From Isoetes taiwanensis (Eukaryota; Streptophyta; Lycopodiopsida; Isoetales; Isoetaceae): a DNA stretch of 64,000 nt. Position 1 is the first letter of the stretch; every line of letters begins with the position of its first letter. Both the position numbers and the translations under genes were made by a program. This document shows, in pieces, positions 10,616-23,689 of the stretch. The stretch is taken from the NCBI GenBank assembly GCA_021234155.1, contig JAJEKV010000047.1, positions 9,940,081-10,004,080 of the forward strand, read 5' to 3'. Under the pieces are notes generated by a model. That model saw only the letters and a program-made list of their open reading frames with translations, did not search any database and had not been told where the DNA came from.

Positions 10616-13099
10616 CTCTTATACATGAATCCCTCGGATCTGAGCGCGTGGCAAAACTCAGGACAGTTGGCAATGATCCAAAAATCAGCAGGAAAGAAAG
10701 AAACGGCAAGCCCTCCGGTTCCTCTTAATCTTCATGTGACCCTCTCGAAATTGAAGCGTTCATGTCGACAGAGACCTGTTCATGTGGGTGGTCAATGAAA
10801 GTATATAGCATCCCCATGCATAGATAGTAGAAACCAGAATGAGACAGATTATCACCATTATCAATGCAAAATTAGATAGCACTTTTGTGCAAATAACTCC
10901 TGAGATATTGGTTTTATTTGTAATTGATTTGCTGATCATATCCCTGCAGCTATGTGTGGCAAAGTCCTAGGCGCTTCACAGAATTTCCGGTTCAAAAAAT
11001 GATTTTCCGATTCACTTGAAATATAGTAGGATATACGGCCGGTCAAAAAAGAGGCGTATAAGGATTTTTCCGATTCATTTTTATATAGGTAGGATTTTTT
11101 CTGGTACAAAAAATAAGTTATAGGAGTTTTTAATATAGTTGGTTAGTAAAGAATAAGTTCAGGAAGCAAGGAACAAGTTCCATATGGACACTTCACATCT
11201 CATTAGAGGGAGCTAATATGGAAGACTTTTTAACTTTGCTGCAGTAAGCTACTCATTGACGAAATATTACTCATTAGAGTCGTATTTTCCTAGGAACATG
11301 ACCTATTTATATTATTTTTGCTACGATTTAATACTATATTGCGGTTTCTTTGTAGGCTACAAATTTGTTTTAGTGTCCTTTTGTTTATGAGATCTAAAGG
11401 CAATTTTCCGAACCAAAATTTTATTAGTAGGATAAGTCCCATTCAAATCTGCACATGCCAGTTCATCCTAAGACTAAAGGAAATTTTCCCATTCATTTGA
11501 AATACTTTGCCATACAATGCCCTGCAGCCACTAAGGCCTTAAAGCCGGCAGTTTATATACAAGAAACTTCTTTGCGACATTCTTTTAAGTTATGTTTTTT
11601 ATATTTGCCCATCTTATCTTTTGTTGAATGACTGCTTCACCCTGTAGTAAAATATCATGATGATGTAATGTCTCATTCACTCCGTAAGTCTACCATCATG
11701 CAATCGTGGCTAAGTAATGGTTGTATTTGCTCAGCATTCTCTAAGTTTCTTTTAGAAAGCCTCTGTTATTCATCAACCAATTGAATCAGCTCTTCCTGTT
11801 TAACTATTGATTATAAAATCGTAAGACAAATTAGAAAGCATACCTTCTCCATGAGAAGCGTATCTGTTATTTCTCACTCCAAAAATGCCAAAGAATTTAG
11901 ATAAGAAGAAATTAAGTTGTTTAGATAAATTATAGATATTGATCCAAAATGCAAGCTCCTGATCGCCTTGAAGTCAACCGTTTCCGGTTGCCATATAGGC
12001 ATTCTGCAAAGAGTTTATAGTTAATTGCATCCAGGAGGTGGCTGTCAATATGGTTAACAAGATCCTGCACAATGTGGAGAACGAATAATAAGAGATTGTA
12101 ATTAAAACGAAGCAGTACTTATGTTAACATGCACGTCTCCAATCAAACTGGACCCAGAGATTATGTTAGATTATCTAGTGCTTCTAACATAATTTCTGTG
12201 CAAGAATCTAGGAGAATGGTGTGGATTTGTGAGAACATGAGACTCATATTTACTGAAAAGCTAATGTGGCATATTATGATTAACAGGAGATTAAGGTATC
12301 CAGGGTTTCATCAACTCAGAAAGTGTGAATATGCCATCATATGATGATGTCATGTGCTTACATCTGATGATCCAGATCAACTGAAATGATATCTTCGTCC
12401 TTCCCTGGTCCAGGCCCACAATGGCTATGCTGCTTGCTTCTGTTGCATGACTTGTTTTCTGTTGCATGACTTGTTTTCGGCAAATTGCTTAATTATCATT
12501 GTGCATGAGAAAGAAGAAAACATGTTTATTTAAATAACAATCGTGCAAAGCCACTCCCACTTTCATAATAACCTTCATTTACTGCCATTTCAAGTACCTC
12601 CACCAGAGTCTTACGATCACATTCTTGGGACAATTCTCCTGGCTAGGTTTATCATGGCGGTAAAGCATTAAAAGTGAAAAGTCGTTCCATGTCCAAAGAA
12701 GACATTTTGAGAGATGTAGCTAGTTATCAGCAGGTCTTTGACAATAAGCTCGATTTCTAAAACATAAAAGTTCCACTATTTTCAAAACACGACGCTTACC
12801 ACTCTGAAGCATCTATACGAGTGTTTTGGAAACTTTGCTTCTGGTAAAGACCTCCAAAGCTTAATTTCAGGACCAAGTTCCAAACTCCGAACAATCCCCA
12901 ATCTTTAAGCCGCATCCCGTGCTTGCAACCCAGAAGCAAGGAAGACAATTACCCAAGCATCGGTTATTCCAATTGTTGACGCTGCAAATCAATGATAGGG
13001 ATACACGAGCAGCATGGAAATGGACGAATAGAAGAACAGGTTGCCTGAAATAAGACCATCGCCCTAATCTGATATGGTTCGAACCGAGGGTTTTTTGCC
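10616..13099. other. Intergenic, no gene recognised
   Basis: The DNA is AT-rich with no frame above about 100 codons. Near 10990-11110 the phrase TTTTCCGATTCA with short AT-rich spacers recurs loosely. Around 12445-12475 the phrase CTGTTGCATGACTTGTTTTC is duplicated. No motif or RNA gene was identified. Confidence 0.4.
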
Positions 13100-13273
13100 A
13101 CGTCATCTGCCACGTTGGCAGGTGAAACAACAAAAGAATTGGATTTGGATGTGGAAAATGGTACGTGGCGCCCACAACCGTGGGAAGTGGCGTTTCATAA
13201 ACAAAGGATTTTGGGCACTCCGTTTTGCTCTCTCCAACTGCTCCAATTTCGACATTGCTCCCATTTTTCTCCG
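13100..13273 (+). promoter_or_regulatory. Possible promoter and non-coding 5' exon of the coiled-coil gene
   Basis: A CT-rich, leader-like segment (13200-13273) ends in CTCCG followed by GTAAGC, a good donor site. The next plausible acceptor in the same orientation is TTGCAG just before 14317, directly upstream of the first ATG of the coiled-coil gene. I infer a 5'-UTR exon joined across an intron of about 1 kb. Transcript data would be needed to fix the start. Confidence 0.3.
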
Positions 13274-14337
13274 GTAAGCCCGTTTCCTTGGATCCATTAT
13301 TAAATTAAACTTTGTGTTTGAAGCTGCTGCATACAGGTCTTCTATTTTGGGCATTTTGGATCTTGCATTCACATTTGTTAAACTGCTTATCCATTTATTG
13401 CCGAAATTCTTCTGCGTCAAACTCCAGGCCATCTTCGTTTATTATCCCTATAGCCAGTTTTTTGATATGTTAATGTGTATGTACTATTTCTTTGCTGGCG
13501 TAGAGTAGCAGGTATTCTCTTGCTCATTTCTCAGTTTGGATATATGTCTCTGGATTTTCCCGCAATATGTAGCTGGGGCATGGCCACAGCTTAGTTGCAA
13601 TCAGAGTCAGGAGAACAGTTTTAATATGGGTTGTCAAATTTGTGTAATATAGTTTATGAGGCCGAACTAATATGACTTAGTCCATGTAATAAAGATTTGC
13701 ATGACGCCTGTGACTATGTATATTGAGCAGATGGTCATTTGAGTAACGGTGCATTGAATACCTTACCAAGCTAAACTGTAATTGCATGCTCGATTCTGCA
13801 GGTGAACTCGCTAAAAAAACATCATAGATTGCATATGGTGCGGAGTGAATTAGCTCTGGCAGTATTTAAAAGGGGTCCAGATTGTTGAACAGTTTCTGCA
13901 ACAAGGTGCACCCATGCATAGATTGTGAATCTGAATGATGAATCATTTATTCAAATCAAATAAAAAACATAAATACAGAGTTTTTGCCAAGAAAGAAATA
14001 GAGGAAATTGTGAGGGTCGTCTTCTAGTGCAATTTAATATATAGTAAGAAGCAAAAAAACGTATGGTAAACTAGCTTTGCCTCGTTCCTTTCCTTTCCAT
14101 TGTAGATGGAGCCAAACATATAACAACCATGATAAATTATATCCTGCAATATAGGATATATTTTCCATGAACTACAGAATCAGAGTAGCAATTTATCATG
14201 TTTGAAGTATGTAACTGTTCTACAAGGTGATTGTGAAGCAGAGCAGGGGGATTTGATAAAACATACTTCATTAATGCCGTTCGCAAGAAAGTACAGTTCG
14301 TACTTACAAGTTGCAGAAGGATGAAAACCATGAAAAC

Positions 14338-17300
14338 ATGACAAAAGCTTCTGATGTCCACGACAAGAAAGAATTGTCAGGAGAACTGCAGAAGTTTATA
14401 GAGGAACAGAGATACAGGCATGAGCTTTCCAAACAGGAACTCCGCATAGTTATGCATAATCTTGAACAGTTTTTTGAAAGATATATTAGGGCTTATGACA
14501 GCAGATGGAGATGGGAAGGTGGTCTGTGGGCAGATGAATCTAATCAGGTAGACCAAAGTATGAAGATTAAAATTAAGGGCCACGTATATGGAGAAACGTT
14601 TCCAGTTTCTAAAGTACCATCTCAGGTTGAGCATGCACTTTTTATGGCACCATTACTTCTCTTAGAAATTTGAACGCCTCATCAGAAAACGATTACAGGT
14701 TGGCAGGTCTGAAGGTCCCACGGCAGAGATGAGTGCCTCTTCTAATGTCTCTCCCTATCAGAAAATGAGGTCACATGGTGAAGGACACAAAAACAATTAC
14801 AATTCAACAAAGATAAAGAGCTCTGGTACACCAGTACAAAAGACAGTTGCAGAGGTAAACACCAGTGGGAGGCTCTATTCAACGCAAGACAGCAAACCCA
14901 AGTTTACAAGAGCATATTATTCAAACAAGCAGGTATTTGGATTCTCAAATAGAAGTCAAAGCTCTAGTACGAATGAATCTTTGCAGGAGGGAGTGTCTAA
15001 TGCTGCCAATCTCCAAAGGACTATCAATAAGCTCTTAGAGAAGAATAAACAGCTGCAGGACATATTGCAGGAGACAGACAGGCATGCATCACAGCATGTT
15101 AGAGGCACTGGTTCTGATGCTAAAGGAAACCAGACTTCAACTTCTGCGCTTCTATTCAGGGAGGACAGAAAAACTTCTAAAGAGAATCAGATGTCAACTT
15201 CTGCACTTTTAGTGAGAGAGGATAAAAAAAATGCCAAAGAAAACAAGACCTCAACTTCTGCACTTTTGTTGAGGGAGGAAAAAAAACGTTTTCAACCACA
15301 CCCAAGAACATCCATAATTCCAGTGCCACTAGCTGGAATGCCCCATAATTTAGAGTCTGACCGGACTGGTAATTCAACAGAGTATCACCAGGCAAATTTA
15401 ACAGGGAGCTCCTGGAATGGAAGCTTAGCTAAAGCAGAACCACCAGTTGGAATGCCCCATGATTTAGAGTCTGACCGGTCTGGTAATTCAACAGAGTACC
15501 AGCAGGAAAAGTTAACAGGGAACCCTTGGAATGGAGGCTCAGCTAAAGCAGACCAATTAGCTGGAATGCCCCACAATTTAGACTCTGACCGGACTGGTAA
15601 TTCAACGGAGTACCACCAGGCAAAGGTAATAGATAGCTCCTGGAATGGAGGCTTTCCAGAAGGGTATCCTTCTTTGTATTCTTCTCCAGTTTTTGAAGAG
15701 GAAAGTGGAACACATTCTAGTGATAGTTTGGTAGAATATGGAAGCACATCTTCTAGATCTACCAGCAGTGTGAAGGCCCAGAAAGATGTCCAATGTCAAA
15801 CTCCAGTTGACAAGCTAAAGCAAAAAATTCATGATCATGCGAAAGAGGTGCACCAGGAAGGACAAGCGACATTGTTGAAGGTTTGTAAATTCTACCTATC
15901 TTTGTTCTACAAATCACAGATATGTTCTTGTCTTTATTGTTCCCCCTTTTACTTATGGAAGCATGTCTATGTTGCAGCCCATGCTAGGGAAAGCTGTGTG
16001 TGTCTCAACACAAACAAGTGGATATGTAAACGTAGAACTTTGCGGGAAGACAGTCCCTACTAGGCTCCAGAATGAGAATCATCCAGCAGTGATGTCACAT
16101 AATAGACAATATCATCCAAAGGAACAAAACTTGAGGCAGTTGGGTGTTGTAGACAAAACTGGCGACCTCCAAAGGTCAAACTATAACCAATACCATCCAA
16201 GAGAACAAAATTTGCCACATTCAACTGGTATGCATGAAAACGTCCAAAGAACTGTAGAGCCTCAAAGGCCAAATCAATACCATTCGGAAGTACAAAATTT
16301 GCCACAGCCAAGTGGCGTGCACAAAAATGAGCAAAGAACTGTTGACCTGCAAAGGTCAGACTATGCACAATATGACCCAGAGGAACCAAATTTGCTGCCC
16401 CTGAGAGGTGTACATGAAAACCAGCGAATTGGTGACCTGCAAAGTTCACACTATGATACTGAACAGGAAGATTCTGCAGAGGCCTCACCAGAGGGGGCAA
16501 GCGAGATATCGGAAAGTTCAGCTGAGGAATCTGAGGAAATGTTCAGGTACTTATTAGAGATTATAATAGGGAAATTACAGGTTTGTGATCTGTTATAAAT
16601 TAATGGATCAAACCCTTTAGTTCATAACACCAAATCAATAATTATATGGGTTACAAACAGGTCTTTTTTCTGGTTGCAGAAAGCATGAAACAATTGGACT
16701 ACACTCACATGAACGAGGTGGTATTGACAAAGAAGAACATGTACATCCTTCACATGGTGTTGAATCAGACAATGTAAGGTCAATTTCGAGTTCTGAAGTT
16801 TCTCAACGCAGTGCCAGTGAAGCAGAGGGGACTGAAGTTTTAAGGGGCTTTGGTATGTGTTATAATTGCATGAATGGAACTAATTTCCTTTTTTACCTGT
16901 CTGTTTTTTGTGGTTGTTTTTAATGATTGTTGGGCTTCAGCAGAACATCTTCAAGACGTGAAAGTGGCAGTTCATGAGCTTTCTCTGCTATGTCAAGAAC
17001 AAGAGCAAATGATAGCCAGTTTTGAGTACAGGGGAAGAGCGGATCCACACAATATAGAGTTACATGTAAAGAATCTACAAAATTCATCCAACGGCTTGGT
17101 CAGGGAAATGAGATCACAATTAGATGTTATATGTGACTATCTCCACTTGAACTCAGAGGTTTGCTTCTGAACAGCAATCATCTCTGCATATCATACTGCA
17201 ACTCAAATTCAATATGTACATACATCTAAATAAAGAAGGCTAGATAGTTTCGATTTTTGTCTTCTACATCTTCCGCCATATGTCTCGAAAACGTTGGCAA

Positions 17301-18492
17301 TCTGAAAAAAAAGGAACTTAATGGGTATTGGCTAAATATCATATAGCATTAGGTATCATGATCCACTAAAAAAATAGTCCCTAAGTTTTGTCATTTACAG
17401 GCAGATAGTGAAACTTCTGAAACTTTACAGAGTTCTGCAGAAAAGAAGGATATGCGATTAATGGATGACAAATATGTTAAGAAACACAAGGAAAATCATT
17501 GGGACAAGAACTCGGCTTTGGATAAGGACAACATGCAAGGTATGGATTACAATGTGGGTTCAAAAAATGATTACAAGGGTCAGTGTGAAAATGCAGTCCA
17601 ATCTTTGAAGGCTCAATTGCAAGAGGCTAAGAACAATGTGAGATACAGTTATACATTTTAGACATTATCAGAGACTTGCTGATGGAAATTTGTCACTTTC
17701 GTTGCTCTAATGAACGCAAAATGTTTTTCAACAGGTTAAGAATATGCAGGTCGTAGTTAATGAAGTGAAAAATGAACTTTCTAAAAGTGAGGGTAAAGCT
17801 GAAGCTCTTGGACATGCATTACCCGAGTCCAAGGAAATGATAAGCCAAACTCAAACTAAGATTGTCCAAGTAGAAATAGGCGCTGAACTTCAAAAGCAAG
17901 TTGATCACCAGAGAGATCAAATTGGTGAATTAATAAGCATGAACCGGCAGCTATTGAGATTTGCACAAACTAAAGAAGATGAGGTGCTTAAGTTGCCTCT
18001 AGCTTCAAAAAATTTGTTGACATTTATTTTTCCATTCATTCATTCATTCATTTCTTATAGAATATATAGTGTAACGGCATTTAACATGTATTCACTTCCG
18101 TGCTGATGATTGGCATGCTGCTTGTATAGTTGGGTATTTTACAGAGAAGAGTAACAGAGCTTCATCAAGCTATTTATAGAGAGACAAAGGACTCGTAGAA
18201 TATAAGGACATGTCTTGTGAGAGAAGCTTATCAAAATGGAGTTGTGGTCAAATTGCGAATAGGTGCCTTAGTGAGTTATATGCAACTTAGCCCCATTATT
18301 AGGCAACATAAATTGCATTGATATATCCTGGTAATGTTAGTATATTTCATTAGAGTTGCAAAATAAATTTGCACACAATCATATGCTGCAGGGTATTTGT
18401 TTGATATGGCAAATGAAGTTGTGCATAAGACGGGATATAGTGGTTGTGGAGAAGAGTTCAGAAACAGATCCCTTTCAGGGGAGCACCCAAAG
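14338..18492 (+). CDS. Multi-exon coiled-coil, repeat-rich protein of unknown function
   Basis: The exons inferred from GT-AG sites with matching phases are 14338-14625, 14699-15880, 15978-16546, 16680-16852, 16941-17158, 17401-17637, 17735-17983 and 18145-18270, then 18392-18492. The acceptor before 14317 suggests a non-coding exon upstream, and the first ATG there is 14338. The N-terminus is charged and helical (QRYRHELSKQELRIVMHNLE). The middle is low-complexity with three families of internal repeats. The C-terminal part has heptad-like coiled coils (VKVAVHELSLLCQEQEQMIA; ELQKQVDHQRDQIGELISMN). There is no signal peptide or membrane segment. Read as is, the frame stops at 18196-18198 after 989 residues. 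One base earlier in frame (from 18192) the exon reads on as LVEYKDMSCERSLSKWS to a GTGAGT donor and joins the 18392 exon in phase, so a one-base deletion near 18191 is likely. I do not recognise the family. A scaffold or cytoskeletal role is only a guess. Confidence 0.7.
15135..15300 (+). repeat. Three 57-bp (19-residue) coding repeats
   Basis: In the second coding exon of the coiled-coil gene the segment TSTSALL followed by a charged REDxK/REEKK stretch occurs three times at exactly 57-bp spacing (TCAACTTCTGC at 15138, 15195 and 15252). It is an in-frame expansion. Confidence 0.85.
15332..15673 (+). repeat. Three 114-bp (38-residue) coding repeats
   Basis: The units start near 15332, 15446 and 15560. 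Each reads like GMPHNLESDRTGNSTEYHQ followed by a SSWNG-containing tail. The spacing is exactly 114 bp, so the frame is kept. Divergence between copies is mostly single substitutions, so the duplication is fairly young. Confidence 0.9.
16105..16420 (+). repeat. Four irregular coding repeats (27-32 residues)
   Basis: In the third coding exon the motif QYHPxEQNLPxxxGVHEN followed by DLQRS recurs four times, ending in a shorter copy. The units are more diverged than the 38-residue repeats in the preceding exon. Confidence 0.8.
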
Positions 18493-18499
18493 GTTGCAT

Positions 18500-19790
18500 T
18501 GGTTTATTTCTCTGATTTTCTTCTGTTCTAAATGGATCCTGCATGGGCAGCTCCTGTGAGGTTGTTAGTAAGCCTTTGTTGTCCCTTGGCACTAGTCGTT
18601 GTGCCAGGATATACCAAATATGACAGTGTTGAGGTTGTCCACATTTTTTAATTCTTTCTTTATTAATGAAATTGGTTCTTTCGACGTTTTTTTTTTGGCA
18701 TTAAGAAGAGAAGTTAGCGGTCATAAATTTTGATCAATCACGAGGATGGTTGTGCTTATGATGGTTTTCTCCAAATTGATCCTAAATGCATCTATAAATT
18801 GACTCTAAAATCTAGCCAAACACTTCATTTCAATAAAATGTGTTAAGGATAAAACAAAACACTATTGTGAATTAGGCAAGCATGAACTCAAGCAATTTGA
18901 ATGAGTTGTTGGCATGGCATTTATGGTGGCAAGATGCATGGCAAGGTTTATGGTGTTTGGATAATATGAATGTGTCATGTGTTTAGTTGTGAGTTTAATG
19001 TTTATTGCCTTGTCCAATTGACAATATTTACATATGATAACTAAGGAACTGCCAATTAAGACGTCATTTCCAAATCTTTTTGCACAATCTCTTATCTCGA
19101 TGCCTTTTGTGTTCCATTGCAATTATTGTATTCTACGACGACATAAATTACATCATAAATTTCAAAATAACACACGTGTGATGCATGCACATACACTATC
19201 TAACTTTGCCACATTATCCTCTTGTGCCTAGGACCCATCCAACCCATCAATCCAAGCTCCAATTATCACGTTGTTCCAACTGCTCTAAATGGGCCAAAAG
19301 GCATACCTTTCTTCCCATTCGCATCTCCTCATGTGCTACATAAACTTGACTATTTCCCATCAAACAACAATTAAGCATCTACACAAGCTACAGGGAGTGT
19401 GTCCGCTACTCTTGTATCTTAAGACATGTATTGTTATCTTTAATTCATACATGAATATGATTTCTCTATCTATTCAATTGTGTATGTTTATATGAAATCT
19501 TGTTTCATCCATGTGCATCATACCTAATTTTATGGCATCAAAGCTTGATATTTCAAGATGTACGAGATGACCCAAAAATTAAGAATATGGCATGCTATTT
19601 CTCTCATCAATAAGAGAATCATAGCTCAGAGAATCAAGAATAAAGAATGCTATATTCAGAGTAAATCAGAAATTAGCATCATAAAAAAAGGTCTATCTTA
19701 GAAGAAGTACATTCGTAAGGCTGACAAAATTCTCTGAAAGTTCTTCCCCTTGATTGACACAGACATATCGTCTCATAGTGAAAGTTCATG
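18500..19790. other. AT-rich intronic or intergenic DNA
   Basis: I see no gene. A short T-run lies near 18687-18697. If the downstream exon block at 36.7-38.6 kb belongs to the coiled-coil gene, everything from 18,493 to 36.7 kb is one intron. Confidence 0.35.
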
Positions 19791-20690
19791 GTGTGGTTTC
19801 AACCATTGGAAACTTAAAATGAAGATGTGCTTCTAGAAAAGGATTTATGGAGAATGGTGACGGTTCCGAAGTACGACCTATTGCCCAACATGAGAAAGCC
19901 AAATGGAAGGCGCGAGATTGTAGAGCACTCACTACTATCATACTTAATCTTACGGATAATGTGGTGACTCATGTTAGCAGTGCCAAAATGTCTAAGAGAG
20001 TTTGGGATCATTTAATACGTATGTTATGGCTGTATCAACTTTTTCTAAGAAAACAATTTTATAAATCTCCCTAAATAGTGGAAAATCAAGGCATGATAGA
20101 AATTATCAATGAATTCAAGACGCAGCAATTGGCTCTCTAATTTAGGATTTTGATGCAATGATCACTTTTCTAGCAAGCTTGCTTACTTCCTATGATAAAG
20201 TTATCCAATCTATTCGCGCTCAAACAATGGGAACAACCAGATCAGCTGCAACAACCATCTCTAACTATGTGGCTGCAATCCACCATGGCCAAGCTTCTTC
20301 AAGAAGAAACTATTGATGGGATTGTTACTTCTAGTGATGGGATTATTGCTTTATACCTAAGCAACAAGAGTTAAATTTGATCCAATTGAAGATTCTATTC
20401 GGCCTTTAAAAATCAATCCTCCAATAAGGATGATGCAAACAAAGGCTTCAACAAAAAACCAATGAATCGCAGATTATACAATTCTTGTAAAAAAACTAAA
20501 CCATTCTGCTAAAGAATGTTACATGTGATTTGCAAAAGAGCATACCAAGGCAAATGTAGTCATCAATGATCATCAAGAATTGTTATGTATCTCACAAGTT
20601 TCACGTCCTTTTGTGACTAACCATTTTCGGTTGGTTTTTAGATCAATTCACAACGACGTAATTCATTTATCACATATCAGAAGGTCTCTT
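19791..20690 (+). pseudogene. Ty1/copia gag and protease relic
   Basis: Decayed frames retain hallmarks of a plant copia polyprotein. There is a WKLKMKMCF start (19810-19835), then a UBN2-type gag stretch with KWKARDCRALTTIILNL and SKRVWDHLIRM (19898-20020). Next come SYDKVIQSIRAQTM near 20190 and a broken CCHC knuckle near 20480. After it a protease-like segment carries LLGDNSAPIIGH, split by stops. Integrase and RT are missing and no LTR was found. It is non-functional. Confidence 0.7.
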
Positions 20691-20860
20691 GGGTAGACTA
20701 TTCTCTTAGGAGACAATAGTGCACCTATTATTGGACATTGACAAAGTTTTTGTACGAATGCCCAATGCACCATCCTTGGGTAGACTGTTCTCTTAGGAGA
20801 CAATAGTGCTTCTATTATTGGACATTGACAAAAAAAAAATTTCGAATGCCCAATGCATCA
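20689..20860. repeat. Two-copy tandem repeat, 87-bp period
   Basis: The unit starting TTGGGTAGACT at 20689 is repeated from 20776 with few changes (GTAGACTATTCTCTTAGGAG against GTAGACTGTTCTCTTAGGAG). It duplicates the protease-like part of the copia relic, so the duplication followed insertion or occurred within the element. Confidence 0.85.
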
Positions 20861-23689
20861 ATATATTATATGGTATAAATATCTATATTATATTGCCACG
20901 TCATAGTGTGCCAATGTATGGTACACCGATATATCACACATGTGTGCTACTAAATCGGCTAACATTTTGATATGTTTCACCGCGGTTGCACTTTAATGGT
21001 ATAAATCCAATAACATAGTATTTATCCCCCCCATGCAACTATTAGGAGTGGCTCAAAATAGTCTTATACCTAAGGTTGTGACCTTCGCAATCTGCGAGGC
21101 GGAATCATAACCCCTCCACACGGGTTCTGTTCCAGAAACCCCATTTTTGGTATTTGACATTGTCAGGTACTTTTTGCTCAATCATAGCCGGCCGCAAGCT
21201 CGGACATCTTGGTCGTCCATAATGAATTCTTTCGGCAGAATCACCTGCTCGTGAAGGAATTGCACCTAATCAGGGATAGGTTCCATACAGATAAATGAAA
21301 ATGCTGGCTAATATTAACCATCTTATGAGTTCAAATTTTGATAATTGTGTTCGTCATTATAATAGCCTCTCAACAGCTCTTATAATTAATGTTTGTGTTT
21401 TGAAAAGTCGGCCATCTTTTATTGAATTAAATGTCTTTGGAGAGAAAGGTAGAGAAACATGGGATGGAGATATTGCATATAGTTGCAAATGTTGATCAAA
21501 ACAGTCAACTACGACATCGACAAACAATTTGATCTAAGTTATAATTTTTGCCAAAGCTACCATTACGTAATTTTAAACTACAACATAATAGAATAAAACA
21601 CCAAGTGCCAATTCAAAAAGAGATCGTCCAAAATTTTCAAGGTATTCAAAAGTGCTTTGGTATAACACTACACTTGTTAGATCGTAGCATAAGAAGGCCC
21701 TACTAAAGTTGTTTGTTTGTTTTTTTGTTTGTTTTTTTTTCCTAAGATTTTTATATTGACAAATGTCTATGTCTGACCTAGACAATATGCTTTTATCTTC
21801 TTCCTTTTTTTTCCCTTTGCTATATATTTTTGGTTGAGGTCAATTATTGTCATATTTTGATTGCTAATCTCTTTGTCCTTTATTTTGAAGAAAGGGAATA
21901 AACATAGAAGACAGTATAAACATTATACACTTTATCCGAGGGAATAAACAAGAGAGGAATCAAGTATGATCTTTCATGCTGATAGTTATAATTAGTTGAA
22001 TGGGGACTTGGTAGTGTGTAATTAGTATATTAGGGTAGATAAAGTTAAGGGTTCATGGAGGACATTGAAGGATTTGATATATCAATCGTGGTGATTTTAG
22101 TGGTGCCATATATCATAATTATATAGCTACCCAGGCAATTATTTTAGGACCAAATAAATTTTCGAAGGCGATAAGCATTACCTACGTAAAAAAAAAAAAA
22201 TTTGTAGTATTTGTGGCGATAAAATATACCCAGAAAAAAATGGATAATCCTCATGGCAATGCAAATAGCCCAAAATCAATTTATGCAAAACATTAATACA
22301 CTATGGATGCATGAACCATTGTGTATGGAAGTCGTGCGCAAAAAGTTGTGAGTATGTGTGTATCCACTTTATTACCATATCCAAGCCAAGTCCAAAGTAA
22401 AAGAGAGTTGATCCCAGCCAAATGAATATCCAGGTCAAATTTATCAAGTCAGACGATAATCGGGCAAGCCAAAGAATTGACTGTCATTGTGATTGTGGTA
22501 TGCCACCTCAGTCATCATCATCTAAGAGCCACCTCACTACCAAAAGGAAGTTTTGTCATTTACCTTATATTTGACTAGACCAATTTTCTTACTGAATCAA
22601 AAGAACTTGTTAAATACCTATATAACTAAAAAATACAGTTCAAATGGTTCGATGTATATTGGTTATAAGTTTCCAAATAGTTTTCAATGGTTTACTTATT
22701 CAATATGCACTGTTCATCTGGGACTCAAATACTATTTATCTACGAAACATCGAAACTTATCTTCGAAACTTCACAGCCAGGTAATAGATCGTCCTACCTT
22801 GCGGATCTTCAGCAAAGTAATAGCCTAGGATTTTAAGCATAGTCTTGAAGACTTCTTTCCACAATCTCAAATGATCTAGTATAAATGATCCGATTTCAAA
22901 TGATCCGATACAACTGTTATTTACTTAACAAATACTTTTAATACTTTTAACAAATAACAGAGGAAGACGGTTATAAAGGCCTAAGGTGCCAACCCATGAT
23001 ATCTATAAGGTATTATTTGAACTTCAATAGAAAGTGGACGAATACACTCCATAACTGCAACAACAGTAGAAGCTTCAATAACTACCCATTTTCAGTCATT
23101 CAAAAACTTCTAAATCCCACATATATGCATTCAGATTGTTAAAAGCCATGTACTATTTGGAACCAGTTGCATCTGATATGAAGAAGACAAACATATTGAG
23201 TCTATTCCACTTCTGTTCCTTGTACAAGAATAGCCAGACACTTCTCCTTTTCTAAGCAAGGGTGTTCTTCTGAATATGTTGGGAGATCTAAAACAATTTA
23301 GAGACTTCAAACCTGCACAACTATGACAGTAATGGATGATTTGCTCTCTAACATACTCACAGGCTGGTCTTATAAACTATTAGCAGAAATGCTATAAAGC
23401 AGAAAACACATAAGAATAACAGTAAATGAATTATGTTGTAATAGTAGATGAACTGCTACAGAGTGTGCTTCGTTCCAGTGTACAAATCGCTTCTTTGTAA
23501 GAAGTACTAACTTGTACAAATGAATAAAATGTAGAGCCCTACTTTTGAAACAAATCAATTTAACAAAATAAATCAGTTGAACATAAACTTGCACTTCATA
23601 AAACAGAAATTATACAAACCTCTACAATTGCCATCCAGTGGATTTAGGTTGTTCGACAGCTTCATTATCACAAGACTGCCTCTCCTTCT
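20861..23689. other. AT-rich DNA without recognisable genes
   Basis: It contains homopolymer and T-rich runs (about 21710-21740), an A12 run near 22189-22200 and short frames on both strands with no motif. The stretch 21060-21260 is less AT-rich but still non-coding to my eye. Confidence 0.4.

Noticed and set aside
12867-13432. Overlapping frames of about 100 codons on the minus strand
   Set aside because: No motif, and opposed by plus-strand frames. The plus-strand donor at 13,273 suggests leader sequence instead.
14311-14337. Upstream extension of the first coding exon to a TTG
   Set aside because: TTG is not a likely plant start and an AG acceptor lies inside this stretch. The first ATG is at 14338.
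15385-15747. 120-codon minus-strand open frame
   Set aside because: Antisense shadow of the 38-residue coding repeats.
16060-16500. 146-codon minus-strand open frame
   Set aside because: It is antisense to the repeat exon of the coiled-coil gene, whose plus frame has matching splice phases on both sides.
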